DNA of 44,086 bases from Candidatus Onthousia faecigallinarum (GTDB lineage: Bacteria; Bacillota_I; Bacilli_A; RF39; UBA660), in assembly GCA_018716225.1 (NCBI GenBank), contig DVKE01000010.1:1-44086 (forward strand), read 5' to 3'. The position numbers and the translations under genes were made by a program. This document shows positions 7,717-15,268 of the stretch, in pieces (within the stretch, counting starts at the first letter, position 1; each line of letters starts with the position of its first letter). A model generated the notes under the pieces. It saw only the letters and a program-made list of their open reading frames with translations, did no database searches and was not told the DNA's origin.

Positions 7717-8354
7717 TTAGTCGTTGGTGTTTTACAATAAATTTTTGTTTCTTTCGCTTGTTTATACGGATTACAATAATCAATTGCTTCTTTAAAAATT
7801 GGTGCGATATGGCTGCTAATGTAAGCGGTGATTGTTGCATAATCTCTTTCAAGACGTTTAAAGCAATTCCAACAAGCTTCTCTTTGATCTCTTGTCATTG
7901 CATTTAAACTTCCGTCCTTTGCTTTTTTAAAAGTATAAGAAGTCTTTTCTTCCCCGTTGTTTTCCACGATTTCGATGGAATCTTTTTTTAACCAATAGAT
8001 TGTTCTTCTATCTTTCTCTTCCATTCGAATTCGGTAAATATCTTTTTCTCCTTCCTTTTTTCTACGAAGAGAAAGAAATTTCTGATGTGTTTTATCTTTT
8101 AGTTGTAAGTGATCAATCATGAAATTCTTTCCATCTTGTTTTAGACTAAAAGAAATATCTTTTGCTTTACAACGAATTCTTTTTTCATCATCTGTTAAGA
8201 TAGAAACATTTTCTTCTTTTCCTTGATTTAAGTTTTCTATGGTAACCCAACCTTTTCTTACCTTTACTTCTTTTCCTAAGGAATAGAATAGCTGTTGTTC
8301 TTTTTCGCCAGTTAGAAACTTTTCTATCCGAATCATAATATTATTTGTTTTCAT
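7707..8354 (-). CDS. Conserved-looking hypothetical protein
   Basis: About 215 residues from ATG 8354. I do not recognise a family. No signal peptide or membrane segment is visible. The first two thirds alternate strand-like and charged stretches rich in Lys and Glu. The C-terminal third looks helical and has three cysteines (ACWNCF and DYCNPY). The start at 8354 is chosen because AGGAGGG lies just upstream and the promoter -10 covers the longer start proposed at 8390. It has its own promoter and terminator, so it is a single-gene unit, divergent from the small ORF-gpsB operon. In B. subtilis the recU-gpsB interval holds several small genes of unknown function, so it may be a lineage-specific resident of that slot. 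Confidence 0.75.
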   Translation of the reverse strand: MKTNNIMIRIEKFLTGEKEQQLFYSLGKEVKVRKGWVTIENLNQGKEENVSILTDDEKRIRCKAKDISFSLKQDGKNFMIDHLQLKDKTHQKFLSLRRKKEGEKDIYRIRMEEKDRRTIYWLKKDSIEIVENNGEEKTSYTFKKAKDGSLNAMTRDQREACWNCFKRLERDYATITAYISSHIAPIFKEAIDYCNPYKQAKETKIYCKTPTTKKL

Positions 8355-8378
8355 AAACCCTCCTAAAAATGTATCAAT

Positions 8379-8407
8379 AGTATAGATCAAAAAAAAGGAC
8401 TTGTCAA
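8379..8407 (-). promoter_or_regulatory. Promoter of the unknown gene ending at 7707
   Basis: On the minus strand: TTGACA, exactly 17 bases, TATACT. It lies back to back with the gpsB-side promoter, with 25 bases between the two -35 boxes. Confidence 0.75.
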
Positions 8408-8432
8408 AAAAAAGAGATCTTTGTCGAATTCC

Positions 8433-8461
8433 TTGTTTTTCTTGGGATTTTCCTTTATGAT
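8433..8461 (+). promoter_or_regulatory. Promoter of the small ORF-gpsB-rnpB unit
   Basis: TTGTTT, 17-base spacer, TATGAT; the predicted start lies just ahead of the small ORF at 8477. Confidence 0.6.
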
Positions 8462-8476
8462 GATTTTGGTGATTTT

Positions 8477-8584
8477 ATGAGAAATATCGATGTTATTTAT
8501 TTTTTGAATCAAATGGAAGAAAATATTCGGATTGCGAAAAGAGAAGAGATTTTAGAAGTTCTATTGAAACAATTGACAAAATGA
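8477..8584 (+). CDS. Small protein of 35 residues upstream of gpsB
   Basis: Too short for the ORF track. It begins MRNIDVIYFLNQMEENIR and is predicted to be one amphipathic, charged helix ending in LLKQLTK. A promoter lies 16 bases upstream and GGTGAT four bases before the ATG, a somewhat tight spacing. It is followed after 45 bases by gpsB. I recognise no family. Coding status is supported only by the start signals, the promoter and the in-frame length. Confidence 0.45.
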   Translation: MRNIDVIYFLNQMEENIRIAKREEILEVLLKQLTK

Positions 8585-8629
8585 GGATTATCTGCGAAAA
8601 TATAGAGTGTAAAGGGATTGGTGATAGAA

Positions 8630-8962
8630 ATGTATCAGAATAAGATTTCACTTACACCACAAGAAATTTTAGAAAAAGATTTTAAAATTGATACTCGTGG
8701 TTATCGTTTAAAAGAAGTGGATCAATTTTTAGATGTTATTATTTCTGATTATGAACAATTTTATAATATCATTGATGCTTTAGAAAAAGAAAAAGCAGAT
8801 CTTTTACGGGAGATTATGGCTTTAAAACAGGAATTGCGTAATGCGAGAATGAATGTAGAAATTGCTAAGAATTCTAGTGATACTTCAGAAATTAGCAATC
8901 TTGATATTTTAAGACGCCTTTCTCAACTTGAAAAGGCAGTATATGGAAAGGACGATGAGTAA
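8630..8962 (+). CDS. gpsB: GpsB cell-division regulator (DivIVA family)
   Basis: 110 residues. The N-terminal DivIVA-type membrane-targeting module has DFKIDTRGYRLKEVDQFLD. A coiled coil with a KADLLREIMALKQEL heptad pattern follows, and the C-terminus has LDILRRLSQLEKAVYG, the trimerisation segment typical of GpsB rather than full DivIVA. GpsB shuttles PBP1 between septum and side wall and scaffolds wall enzymes. I chose ATG 8630; the TTG proposed at 8618 overlaps the GGTGAT region. The RNase P RNA begins eight bases after the stop, the B. subtilis gpsB-rnpB arrangement, and the PBP1 gene lies less than 4 kb away. Confidence 0.93.
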   Translation: MYQNKISLTPQEILEKDFKIDTRGYRLKEVDQFLDVIISDYEQFYNIIDALEKEKADLLREIMALKQELRNARMNVEIAKNSSDTSEISNLDILRRLSQLEKAVYGKDDE

Positions 8963-8969
8963 GATATCA

Positions 8970-9338
8970 CAATAAATATTTGGACAAGTGCTGGAATTTA
9001 TTCTAGAGGAAAGTCCATGCTCACACAATTCTGTGATGATTGTAGTGTTCGTGCTTAGGGAAAAAATAACCTAAGGTAGTTTTTCATGAAAAGCTAACGG
9101 CTAAAAATACATCTAAGGGAGTTTCCTATGATGTATTTTTCTAACGTGCCACAGTGACGATGTTCTTGGAAACAGGAAAGTGAAACGCGGTAAACCCCAC
9201 GAGTGAGAAACCCAAATTATGGTAGGGGAGCTTTCTTTTGGAGAAACAGAATCCAAAGAGGGACTATCGAAAGATGGTAGATAAATACTTGTCACCTACA
9301 TTAGTAGGAACAGAACATGGCTTATAAAATATTTATTG
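8970..9338 (+). ncRNA. rnpB: RNase P RNA, Bacillus (B) type
   Basis: Helix P1 is formed by caataaatattt at the 5' end and its exact complement aaatatttattg at the 3' end. Inside are the conserved region GAGGAAAGTCCATGCTCAC near the start and ACAGAACATGGCTTAT near the end, plus GAAACGCGGTAAACCCCACG in the middle. Length is about 369 bases. It is the catalytic RNA that trims 5' leaders from pre-tRNAs. Position between gpsB and a downstream gene matches Bacillus. Ends are set from P1 pairing and could be off by a few bases. Confidence 0.93.
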
Positions 9339-9353
9339 ATGAATGAGGTGCAT

Positions 9354-9863
9354 ATGAAAGAATTAGGCGAATATCTTAAACAGACAAGAAAGAATCATGG
9401 GGTTTGTTTAGAAGAAGCGGCTCATGATTTGAATATTAGTGTGGATGAGCTTGAGAATATAGAAAGTGCTAACACGAAAGCGTTTAAAGATATTTATGAA
9501 TTACGACATTTAATTCAAGCTTATGCTAAATATCTTGGTTTGGAGCCGAATAAAGTACAAGATGAATTTAATGATTTCTTGTTTGAAAAAACTTCGAAGC
9601 TTTCTTTAGAAGATATTATGGAAGCGAAACGGAAAAGAGAAGAAGATGAGAAATCCCAAGTAAAAAAGGTTCGTTCTCCTTATACCAAAATATATAAAAG
9701 AAAAGTGAAAAAATGGCCTATTATCTTAGGTATTGTTCTTTTTCTTTTCTTAATTATTTTAGCAGTCGTAATTATAAAAGCAGTAATAAAGGAACCTGCA
9801 ATGAGCACAGAATTGAAGGGATGGGATCAAAATGAATACACCTACAAAATTAACTGTTTCTAG
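9354..9863 (+). CDS. RodZ-like helix-turn-helix membrane protein
   Basis: About 169 residues from ATG 9354, preceded by GAGGTG. The N-terminal 75 residues form the HTH_25/Xre-like domain seen in RodZ (LGEYLKQTRKNHGVCLEEA through AYAKYLGLEP). A charged linker, a basic KIYKRKVKKWP stretch and one membrane helix near residues 125-145 follow. Only about 25 residues remain outside, so the usual large extracytoplasmic beta domain is missing. RodZ links MreB to the wall elongation machinery. It lies just before pgsA, as B. subtilis ymfM does. The ORF-track start at 9336 would overlap the P1 helix of rnpB and is rejected. The 3' end overlaps pgsA by 32 bases. Confidence 0.8.
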   Translation: MKELGEYLKQTRKNHGVCLEEAAHDLNISVDELENIESANTKAFKDIYELRHLIQAYAKYLGLEPNKVQDEFNDFLFEKTSKLSLEDIMEAKRKREEDEKSQVKKVRSPYTKIYKRKVKKWPIILGIVLFLFLIILAVVIIKAVIKEPAMSTELKGWDQNEYTYKINCF

Positions 9864-10443
9864 AATTGTTTTAACCATTGTTATGATTTTTATTCTATTG
9901 TTTCCTTTTTATGATATTGGCGTAGAATTTCCCCGGTTGCTTATTGGGGGTATTTATGTTAAAAGTGAGTATCTTGTAGCGGGAGTGATTTTTTTGATCG
10001 CTAGTCTTACTGATTTTATAGATGGGTATTTGGCTAGAAAAAATCATCAAGTAACGGATCTTGGAAAAATGCTCGATGCGATTGCAGATAAAGCTCTTGT
10101 GAATAGTGCTTTGATTATTTTAGCAGTACAGGGATTTGTTCCTGCTATTATTCCGGTTGTTGTTATTTTTCGAGATACGATTGTGGATGCGATTAAAATG
10201 GAAGCTTCTAGTAAAGGCAGGGTAGTGGCAGCGATTGGTTCGGGGAAAATTAAGACAGCTACGATGATGATTGGTTTGGTTTTAACCTTCTTTTATAATC
10301 TACCTTTTGAAATGTGGAATTTACGTATTTCGGACTTTTTCCTTTATTTTGCGATGATTATGTCCATTGTTTCGATGATAGAGTATTTTAATTTGAATAA
10401 AAATTTAATTTTTAAGAAAAAAGAGGAAAGTGAGGGAATTTAA
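9832..10443 (+). CDS. pgsA: CDP-diacylglycerol-glycerol-3-phosphate phosphatidyltransferase
   Basis: 203 residues with several membrane helices. The CDP-alcohol phosphatidyltransferase signature D-G-x2-A-R-x8-G-x3-D-x3-D is intact (DGYLARKNHQVTDLGKMLD followed by AIAD). The N-terminal MNTPTKLTVSRI opening is typical of PgsA. The enzyme makes phosphatidylglycerol phosphate, the first committed step of anionic phospholipid synthesis. It overlaps the RodZ-like gene and precedes recA, the Bacilli order pgsA-(cinA)-recA; cinA is absent between them here. Confidence 0.93.
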   Translation: MNTPTKLTVSRIVLTIVMIFILLFPFYDIGVEFPRLLIGGIYVKSEYLVAGVIFLIASLTDFIDGYLARKNHQVTDLGKMLDAIADKALVNSALIILAVQGFVPAIIPVVVIFRDTIVDAIKMEASSKGRVVAAIGSGKIKTATMMIGLVLTFFYNLPFEMWNLRISDFFLYFAMIMSIVSMIEYFNLNKNLIFKKKEESEGI

Positions 10444-10464
10444 GTTTACTTTTCTTTTTTTTCG
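10418..10464 (+). terminator. Terminator after pgsA
   Basis: AGGAAAGT in the last pgsA codons pairs with ACTTTTCT just after the stop codon (one G-T pair), extended by A-T pairs and followed by a run of T. Confidence 0.6.
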
Positions 10465-10496
10465 GTCGTTTTTTGGCTCCTTTTTATTTATTCAAG

Positions 10497-10517
10497 CTTT
10501 TTCCTTCGGGAAAAAAG
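10497..10517. other. TTCG-capped hairpin between pgsA and recA
   Basis: TTTTTCC-TTCG-GGAAAAA forms a seven-pair stem with a very stable tetraloop. No good T-run follows on either strand, so it may be an auxiliary terminator or a structured element ahead of the recA promoter. Confidence 0.4.
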
Positions 10518-10527
10518 AGTTTTAAGT

Positions 10528-10541
10528 CAAACTTTTGTTCG
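10528..10541. promoter_or_regulatory. Candidate LexA/SOS box upstream of recA
   Basis: CAAACTTTTGTTCG matches the Gram-positive SOS operator form CGAAC-N4-GTTCG with one change (second base). It ends nine bases before the recA -35 box, a common site for SOS operators. No lexA gene lies in this window, so the regulator is unproven. Confidence 0.5.
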
Positions 10542-10550
10542 AAAAAGGCC

Positions 10551-10579
10551 TTGACTTTTTTTCTTTTCCCCTTTAGAAT
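10551..10579 (+). promoter_or_regulatory. recA promoter
   Basis: TTGACT, 17-base spacer, TAGAAT, ahead of a strong AAGGAGG ribosome site. Confidence 0.8.
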
Positions 10580-10611
10580 GAGGTTATAAGTGATTTATCA
10601 AGGAGGATTTT

Positions 10612-11643
10612 ATGAGTAAAACAACGACAACTGCAAAGACAGATAAAAATTTACAACAGGTGTTAGCGGATATTGAAAAACAATTTGGAAAAGGCTCTAT
10701 TATGTGTCTTGGAGAAAACACTCATATGAAAATAGATGTAGTTTCTTCGGGATGTTTAAGTTTGGATGTTGCTCTTGGAGTAGGTGGTTATCCTAAGGGG
10801 AGAATTGTAGAAATTTATGGGCCAGAGTCTAGTGGAAAAACAACTTTTGCTTTGCATGCGATTGCGGAGGTGCAAAAGGCAGGAGGAAGAGCAGCTTTTA
10901 TTGATGCGGAACATGCTTTGGATCCTGTTTATGCGAAAAGATTAGGAGTCAATATCAATGAATTGTTACTTTCTCAGCCAGACACAGGGGAACAAGCTCT
11001 TGAAATTTGTGAGGCTTTGGTTCGTAGTGAAGCCATTAATATGGTGGTAATTGATTCGGTGGCGGCTTTAGTACCACAAGCAGAAATTGATGGGGAGATG
11101 GGTGATTCTCATGTGGGATTACAAGCAAGATTAATGAGTCAGGCTTTAAGAAAATTATCTGGTACGATTAGTAAAACAAATACTATTGCGATTTTTATTA
11201 ATCAATTAAGAGAAAAAGTTGGAGTGATGTTTGGAAATCCTGAAACAACTCCTGGTGGAAGGGCTTTAAAGTTTTATGCTTCGGTTCGTCTTGATATAAG
11301 AAGAAATGAACAAATTAAAATAGGAGATAAAGTCGTTGGAAATAAAACAACGGTAAAAGTAGTAAAAAATAAAGTAGCTCCACCTTTTAAAACAGCGGTT
11401 GTAGATATTATGTATGGAGAAGGTATTTCTAAAGAAGGAGAATTGGTTGATTTGGGTGTAGAGGCTGGTATTATTGATAAATCAGGGGCTTGGTTTTCTT
11501 ATCAAGGGGAAAAGTTAGGACAAGGAAAAGAAAATGTTAAATTAATGTTAAAAGATACTCCAGATTTACGAGCAGAAATTGAAGATAAAGTAAGAGAATA
11601 TTATGGAATTAGTTTGAAGAAAGAAAAGAAGGAAGAAAAATAG
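10612..11643 (+). CDS. recA: RecA recombinase
   Basis: 343 residues, standard length. Walker A is GPESSGKTT; the Walker B region is [16 protein letters not shown]; the DNA-binding loop L1 has [21 protein letters not shown] and loop L2 has [18 protein letters not shown]. The C-terminus is short and Lys/Glu-rich. RecA forms filaments on single-stranded DNA for strand exchange and activates LexA self-cleavage. It has its own promoter with a candidate SOS box, lies after pgsA and before rny, and is followed by an A/T-rich terminator-like hairpin. All active-site motifs are intact. Confidence 0.98.
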   Translation: MSKTTTTAKTDKNLQQVLADIEKQFGKGSIMCLGENTHMKIDVVSSGCLSLDVALGVGGYPKGRIVEIYGPESSGKTTFALHAIAEVQKAGGRAAFIDAEHALDPVYAKRLGVNINELLLSQPDTGEQALEICEALVRSEAINMVVIDSVAALVPQAEIDGEMGDSHVGLQARLMSQALRKLSGTISKTNTIAIFINQLREKVGVMFGNPETTPGGRALKFYASVRLDIRRNEQIKIGDKVVGNKTTVKVVKNKVAPPFKTAVVDIMYGEGISKEGELVDLGVEAGIIDKSGAWFSYQGEKLGQGKENVKLMLKDTPDLRAEIEDKVREYYGISLKKEKKEEK

Positions 11644-11671
11644 ACTCTTAATTTTCTTTCTTCTTTCTTTT
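11621..11671 (+). terminator. Probable terminator after recA
   Basis: The purine-rich recA 3' end (AAGAAAAGAAGGAAGAAAAAT) can pair imperfectly with ATTTTCTTTCTTCTTTCTTT just downstream, forming a long A/T-rich stem with a T-rich descending arm. Confidence 0.45.
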
Positions 11672-11705
11672 GCTTAACTGTTTTGTGTTTGAAATGGGTT
11701 CCATC

Positions 11706-11734
11706 TTGACAAGGCTTTTTTTTAAACTTACAAT
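11706..11734 (+). promoter_or_regulatory. rny promoter
   Basis: Perfect TTGACA, 17-base spacer, TACAAT. Confidence 0.8.
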
Positions 11735-11791
11735 AGAATTGGATTATGGTTGAACTGAAAGGTTTAAATATATCTAGAAATGGAGGCAGTT

Positions 11792-13345
11792 ATGAACAAT
11801 ATCGTATTCTCCATTTTACTCATTATGATTGGATTGGTTTGTGGGTTTGGATTAACATTATTAGTTAATCTATTGCGTGAAAATGCAACTTCAAATAAGA
11901 TTGCCCTTATGTTAGAAGAAGCGAAAAAAAATGCGGAAAAGGTAAAGCGCGATACCATTATGGAAGCGAAGGAGAAAGCTTATCAGTTAAAAAACGATGT
12001 AGATAAAGAGATAAAAGAGAAAAAAGCAGAGTTAAAAGAAACAGAAAATCGTCTTTTACAACGTGAAAATAGCATGGATAAAAGAGATGAACTTTATCAA
12101 AAACGTGAAGCTACTTTAGATAGTCGTGAAGAAAAATTAACCCAAAAGCAAAAAGAAATTCAAGAAGAACAAGGTAAAGTGGAAGAATTAAAGAAACAGC
12201 AACTTGATTTGTTAGAACAGATATCTGGATTTAGTAAAGAGAAAGCTCATGATTTAGTCATGAAAAATGTGAAAGAGGCGATGAGTCGGGAGATTGCTCT
12301 TTATATTAGTGAACAAGAGACCGAGGCAAAATTAACGGTTGAGAAAAAATCCAAAGAATTAATTGTAACGTCTATGCAAAAATATGCATCGGATATTGCA
12401 AGTGATCAGACGGTTACCGTCGTGTCTCTTCCAAATGAAGAAATGAAGGGACGATTAATTGGCAGGGAAGGAAGAAATATTCGAACGATTGAAGCGGTAA
12501 CGGGGGTAGATTTAATTATTGATGATACTCCAGAAGCGGTTGTATTATCTAGTTTTGATCCATTACGTCGGGAGATGGCCCGAATTATGCTTGAAACATT
12601 AATTAAAGATGGAAGAATTCATCCGACTCGGATTGAAGAGGTTTATGACAAAGTTTGTAAGGATATGAAAGATAAAATCATGGAGTATGGAAATGAGGCT
12701 TTGTTTGAGTTAGGAATTACGAAAATGGCGCCAGAGCTTATTGAGTTAGTTGGAAGACTTCATTTTCGAACGAGTTATGGTCAGAATGCTTTGCAACATT
12801 CTTTAGAAGTGGCACAACTTTCTGGTTTGCTAGCAGGAGAAATTTCTGAGGATGTAACTTTAGCGAAAAGAGCGGGACTTCTTCATGATATTGGAAAAGC
12901 AGTTGATCATGAAATAGAAGGAAGTCATGTATCGATTGGAGTAGAGCTTGCTAAAAAATATGGAGAAGGAGAAGTGGTTGTTAATGCCATTGCTTCTCAC
13001 CATGGTGATACGGAGGCTACGAGTGTCGTTGCTAGTTTGGTTGCGGTAGCTGATTCTTTATCCGCTTCGCGTCCAGGGGCTAGAAATGATTCTTTAGAAA
13101 ACTATATTAAACGATTGAGTGATTTAGAAAATGTAGCAAATGATATCGAGGGGGTTGAAAAGGCTTATGCTATGCAAGCAGGTCGGGAACTTCGAGTCAT
13201 TGTAAAACCTGAAGAAGTGGATGATTTAGAAGCGCATCGGATTGCACGTGATATTAAAGAAAAAATTGAAGCGACTTTGAAATATCCTGGGACGATTAAA
13301 ATTACAGTTGTTCGGGAGACAAGAGCGCAAGAAGAGGCAAAATAA
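11792..13345 (+). CDS. rny: Ribonuclease Y
   Basis: 517 residues. An N-terminal membrane helix (residues 1-25) precedes a long charged coiled coil to about residue 190. The KH domain follows with [15 protein letters not shown], then the HD domain with [17 protein letters not shown] and a C-terminal dimerisation region. RNase Y is the membrane-tethered endonuclease that starts bulk mRNA decay in many Firmicutes. The start is ATG 11792 because the ATG at 11780 is part of the ATGGAGGC ribosome site. It has its own promoter and converges with the RNase J gene, so two main mRNA-decay enzymes share one terminator. Confidence 0.96.
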   Translation: MNNIVFSILLIMIGLVCGFGLTLLVNLLRENATSNKIALMLEEAKKNAEKVKRDTIMEAKEKAYQLKNDVDKEIKEKKAELKETENRLLQRENSMDKRDELYQKREATLDSREEKLTQKQKEIQEEQGKVEELKKQQLDLLEQISGFSKEKAHDLVMKNVKEAMSREIALYISEQETEAKLTVEKKSKELIVTSMQKYASDIASDQTVTVVSLPNEEMKGRLIGREGRNIRTIEAVTGVDLIIDDTPEAVVLSSFDPLRREMARIMLETLIKDGRIHPTRIEEVYDKVCKDMKDKIMEYGNEALFELGITKMAPELIELVGRLHFRTSYGQNALQHSLEVAQLSGLLAGEISEDVTLAKRAGLLHDIGKAVDHEIEGSHVSIGVELAKKYGEGEVVVNAIASHHGDTEATSVVASLVAVADSLSASRPGARNDSLENYIKRLSDLENVANDIEGVEKAYAMQAGRELRVIVKPEEVDDLEAHRIARDIKEKIEATLKYPGTIKITVVRETRAQEEAK

Positions 13346-13387
13346 AAGTCAAAGGAAATTAAACGTTTTCTTTGACTTCTTTTTTTA
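13345..13387. terminator. Bidirectional terminator between rny and rnj
   Basis: AAGTCAAAGGAAA pairs with TTTTCTTTGACTT around a short loop, with T-runs on the plus side and A-rich sequence on the other. It includes the last codons of the RNase J gene. Confidence 0.8.
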
Positions 13388-15050
13388 CATCTAATAAAAT
13401 TGGTAAAATGATCGGCCTACGTCCAGTTAGTTCTAAAATATATGGGGTAAGCTCAATACTAAGTTGATTTTTAATATCATTAAAGGTGGCATTTTTATCA
13501 CTTAATTTCTTATTAATAATATTTGTGGCTAGAGTTTCGATCTTCTTTAGTAATTCTTCATTTTCATTGACTAGGACAAAACCTCTTGTAGTGATATTTG
13601 GATGAATTAATAGTTTTCTTTTTTTACTATCAATATTGGCAATAACTACAAGGATTCCATCGTTTGCCATGATTTTGCGATCTCGTAAAACGGCACTTCC
13701 TACTTCTCCAATTCGGCTACCATCAACATAAATGGCACTATTGGGATAACTTTCTCCCCGAGTAATTTTATGATTTTTCAAAATTAGAGAATCTCCGTTC
13801 TTTAGAATAAAAGTATTTTCTCTTGGAATGCCACATTCAATTCCTAGTTCTGCATGTTGCTTTAGCATGCGATAATCTCCGTGGAAAGGCATTAAGTATT
13901 TTGGCCTTAAAAGTCGAATCATTAATTTTAATTCTTCTTGATTGGCATGACCAGAAGTATGTAGATTGTTAACTGTCATATTGGTAAAGACTCTAACACC
14001 TTTTAGATAAAGTTTATTAATCGTTTTGGAAATACTAAGGGCATTTCCTGGAATTGCACTAGAAGAAAAAATTACAATATCATCGGGTCTTAATTTGATT
14101 TGTTTATGAGTTCCATCGGCAATTCTTGATAAAGCAGCAAGTGGTTCTCCTTGAGATCCTGTACATAAAATGGTTACTTCTCCTGGTTTTAAATGATTGG
14201 CTTCTTCGGCACTGATTAAAAGTTCTTTGTGATCGATATAACCACCTTTGATAGAAATATCAATATTGTTTTCCATGCTACGTCCAAAAACGCAGATCTT
14301 ACGATTATGTTTATAACATGATTCAAAAATGTGTTTTAAACGATAAATATTAGATGCAAAAGTTGCAATAATAATACGATTGTATTTATATTTGTCAAAA
14401 ATGTCGGTTAGGGCATCGTCGACTCTTGATTCACTGATAGACATTCCTTCGTTTAAAGCATTGGTACTATCACTAATTAATAAATCAACGCCTTCATGTC
14501 CTAATGCGGCCATTTTATATAGGTCAGCCATAGGTCCGATAGGGGTTAAATCAAATTTAAAATCTCCTGTTGTTACGATTCTTCCATTTGGTGTAGTAAT
14601 AGAAATACCATGAGAATCTGGGATCGAGTGTGTTGTACGGAAGAATTCTACTTCCATATTTTTAAATTTCACTTTGGTATTTTCATCATATACATATAAA
14701 TTATCAAAACGAATATTACGATCCTGTAATTTTAAACTGATCAATTCTTTTGCTTGATTTGGAGCATAAATTGCTTTTATATTAACGCTCTGTAATAAAA
14801 ATGGAATTGCGCCGATATGATCTTCATGCCCGTGCGTAATAAAAAGGGCTTTGATCTTACTTTCGTTTGTCTTTAAAAAAGAATAGTCTGGTAAAACATA
14901 GTCAATTCCTAAAAGTTCTCCTTCTGCAAAAGAAACGCCTGCATCAATAATAATAATTTCATCATCTTGCATGATACAGTACATATTACGTCCTACTTCT
15001 CCTAAGCCACCTAAAACAATTATTTTTGTTTCATTTGACTCTTTTTTCAT
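13359..15050 (-). CDS. rnj: Ribonuclease J
   Basis: About 563 residues. The metallo-beta-lactamase core has the zinc motif HGHEDHIGA, and the beta-CASP part includes the DLLISDSTNA region and SGHANQEELK. The C-terminal domain ends in a region rich in ELTGRRPIILPI. RNase J combines 5'-3' exonuclease and endonuclease activity in mRNA decay and rRNA maturation. ATG 15050 is chosen for its AAGGAG ribosome site and typical MKKESNETKIIVLGGLGEVG start; the upstream TTG start in the track would precede it. J1 and J2 cannot be told apart from sequence reading alone. It has its own promoter. Confidence 0.95.
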   Translation of the reverse strand: MKKESNETKIIVLGGLGEVGRNMYCIMQDDEIIIIDAGVSFAEGELLGIDYVLPDYSFLKTNESKIKALFITHGHEDHIGAIPFLLQSVNIKAIYAPNQAKELISLKLQDRNIRFDNLYVYDENTKVKFKNMEVEFFRTTHSIPDSHGISITTPNGRIVTTGDFKFDLTPIGPMADLYKMAALGHEGVDLLISDSTNALNEGMSISESRVDDALTDIFDKYKYNRIIIATFASNIYRLKHIFESCYKHNRKICVFGRSMENNIDISIKGGYIDHKELLISAEEANHLKPGEVTILCTGSQGEPLAALSRIADGTHKQIKLRPDDIVIFSSSAIPGNALSISKTINKLYLKGVRVFTNMTVNNLHTSGHANQEELKLMIRLLRPKYLMPFHGDYRMLKQHAELGIECGIPRENTFILKNGDSLILKNHKITRGESYPNSAIYVDGSRIGEVGSAVLRDRKIMANDGILVVIANIDSKKRKLLIHPNITTRGFVLVNENEELLKKIETLATNIINKKLSDKNATFNDIKNQLSIELTPYILELTGRRPIILPILLDVKKEVKENV

Positions 15051-15091
15051 AATTCTCCTTTCTAATAACACTAAAGAACTAACCGAGATAA

Positions 15092-15120
15092 ATTATACTA
15101 TATTCTTTTGAGTTTGTCTA
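15092..15120 (-). promoter_or_regulatory. rnj promoter
   Basis: On the minus strand: TAGACA, 17-base spacer, TATAAT. Confidence 0.7.
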
Positions 15121-15207
15121 GTGTCTTCTTTTATGTCAAGTAAGACAGCTACTTTCTAGGAATAGAGAGAGAAAGCAAAAAATCTTTGAAATATGTGTTA
15201 AAAATAC

Positions 15208-15236
15208 TTGCTTTTTCCCCTTTTTTATGCTATATT
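15208..15236 (+). promoter_or_regulatory. Promoter of the thioester/SpaA adhesin gene
   Basis: TTGCTT, 17-base spacer, TATATT with an ATGC extended -10. It shares the CTTGCTTTTT start and TTTTATG end of the spacer with the sortase promoter at 17405. Confidence 0.7.
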
Positions 15237-15268
15237 ATTAGCACCAAGTGTTTAGGGGGAGGATTATT

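Noticed and set aside
9113-9295. Minus-strand ORF of 60 residues
   Set aside because: Lies fully inside the RNase P RNA gene.
15156-15236. Possible hairpin GAAAGCAA/TTGCTTT upstream of the adhesin
   Set aside because: The arms are short and far apart, and the right arm is simply the -35 element.
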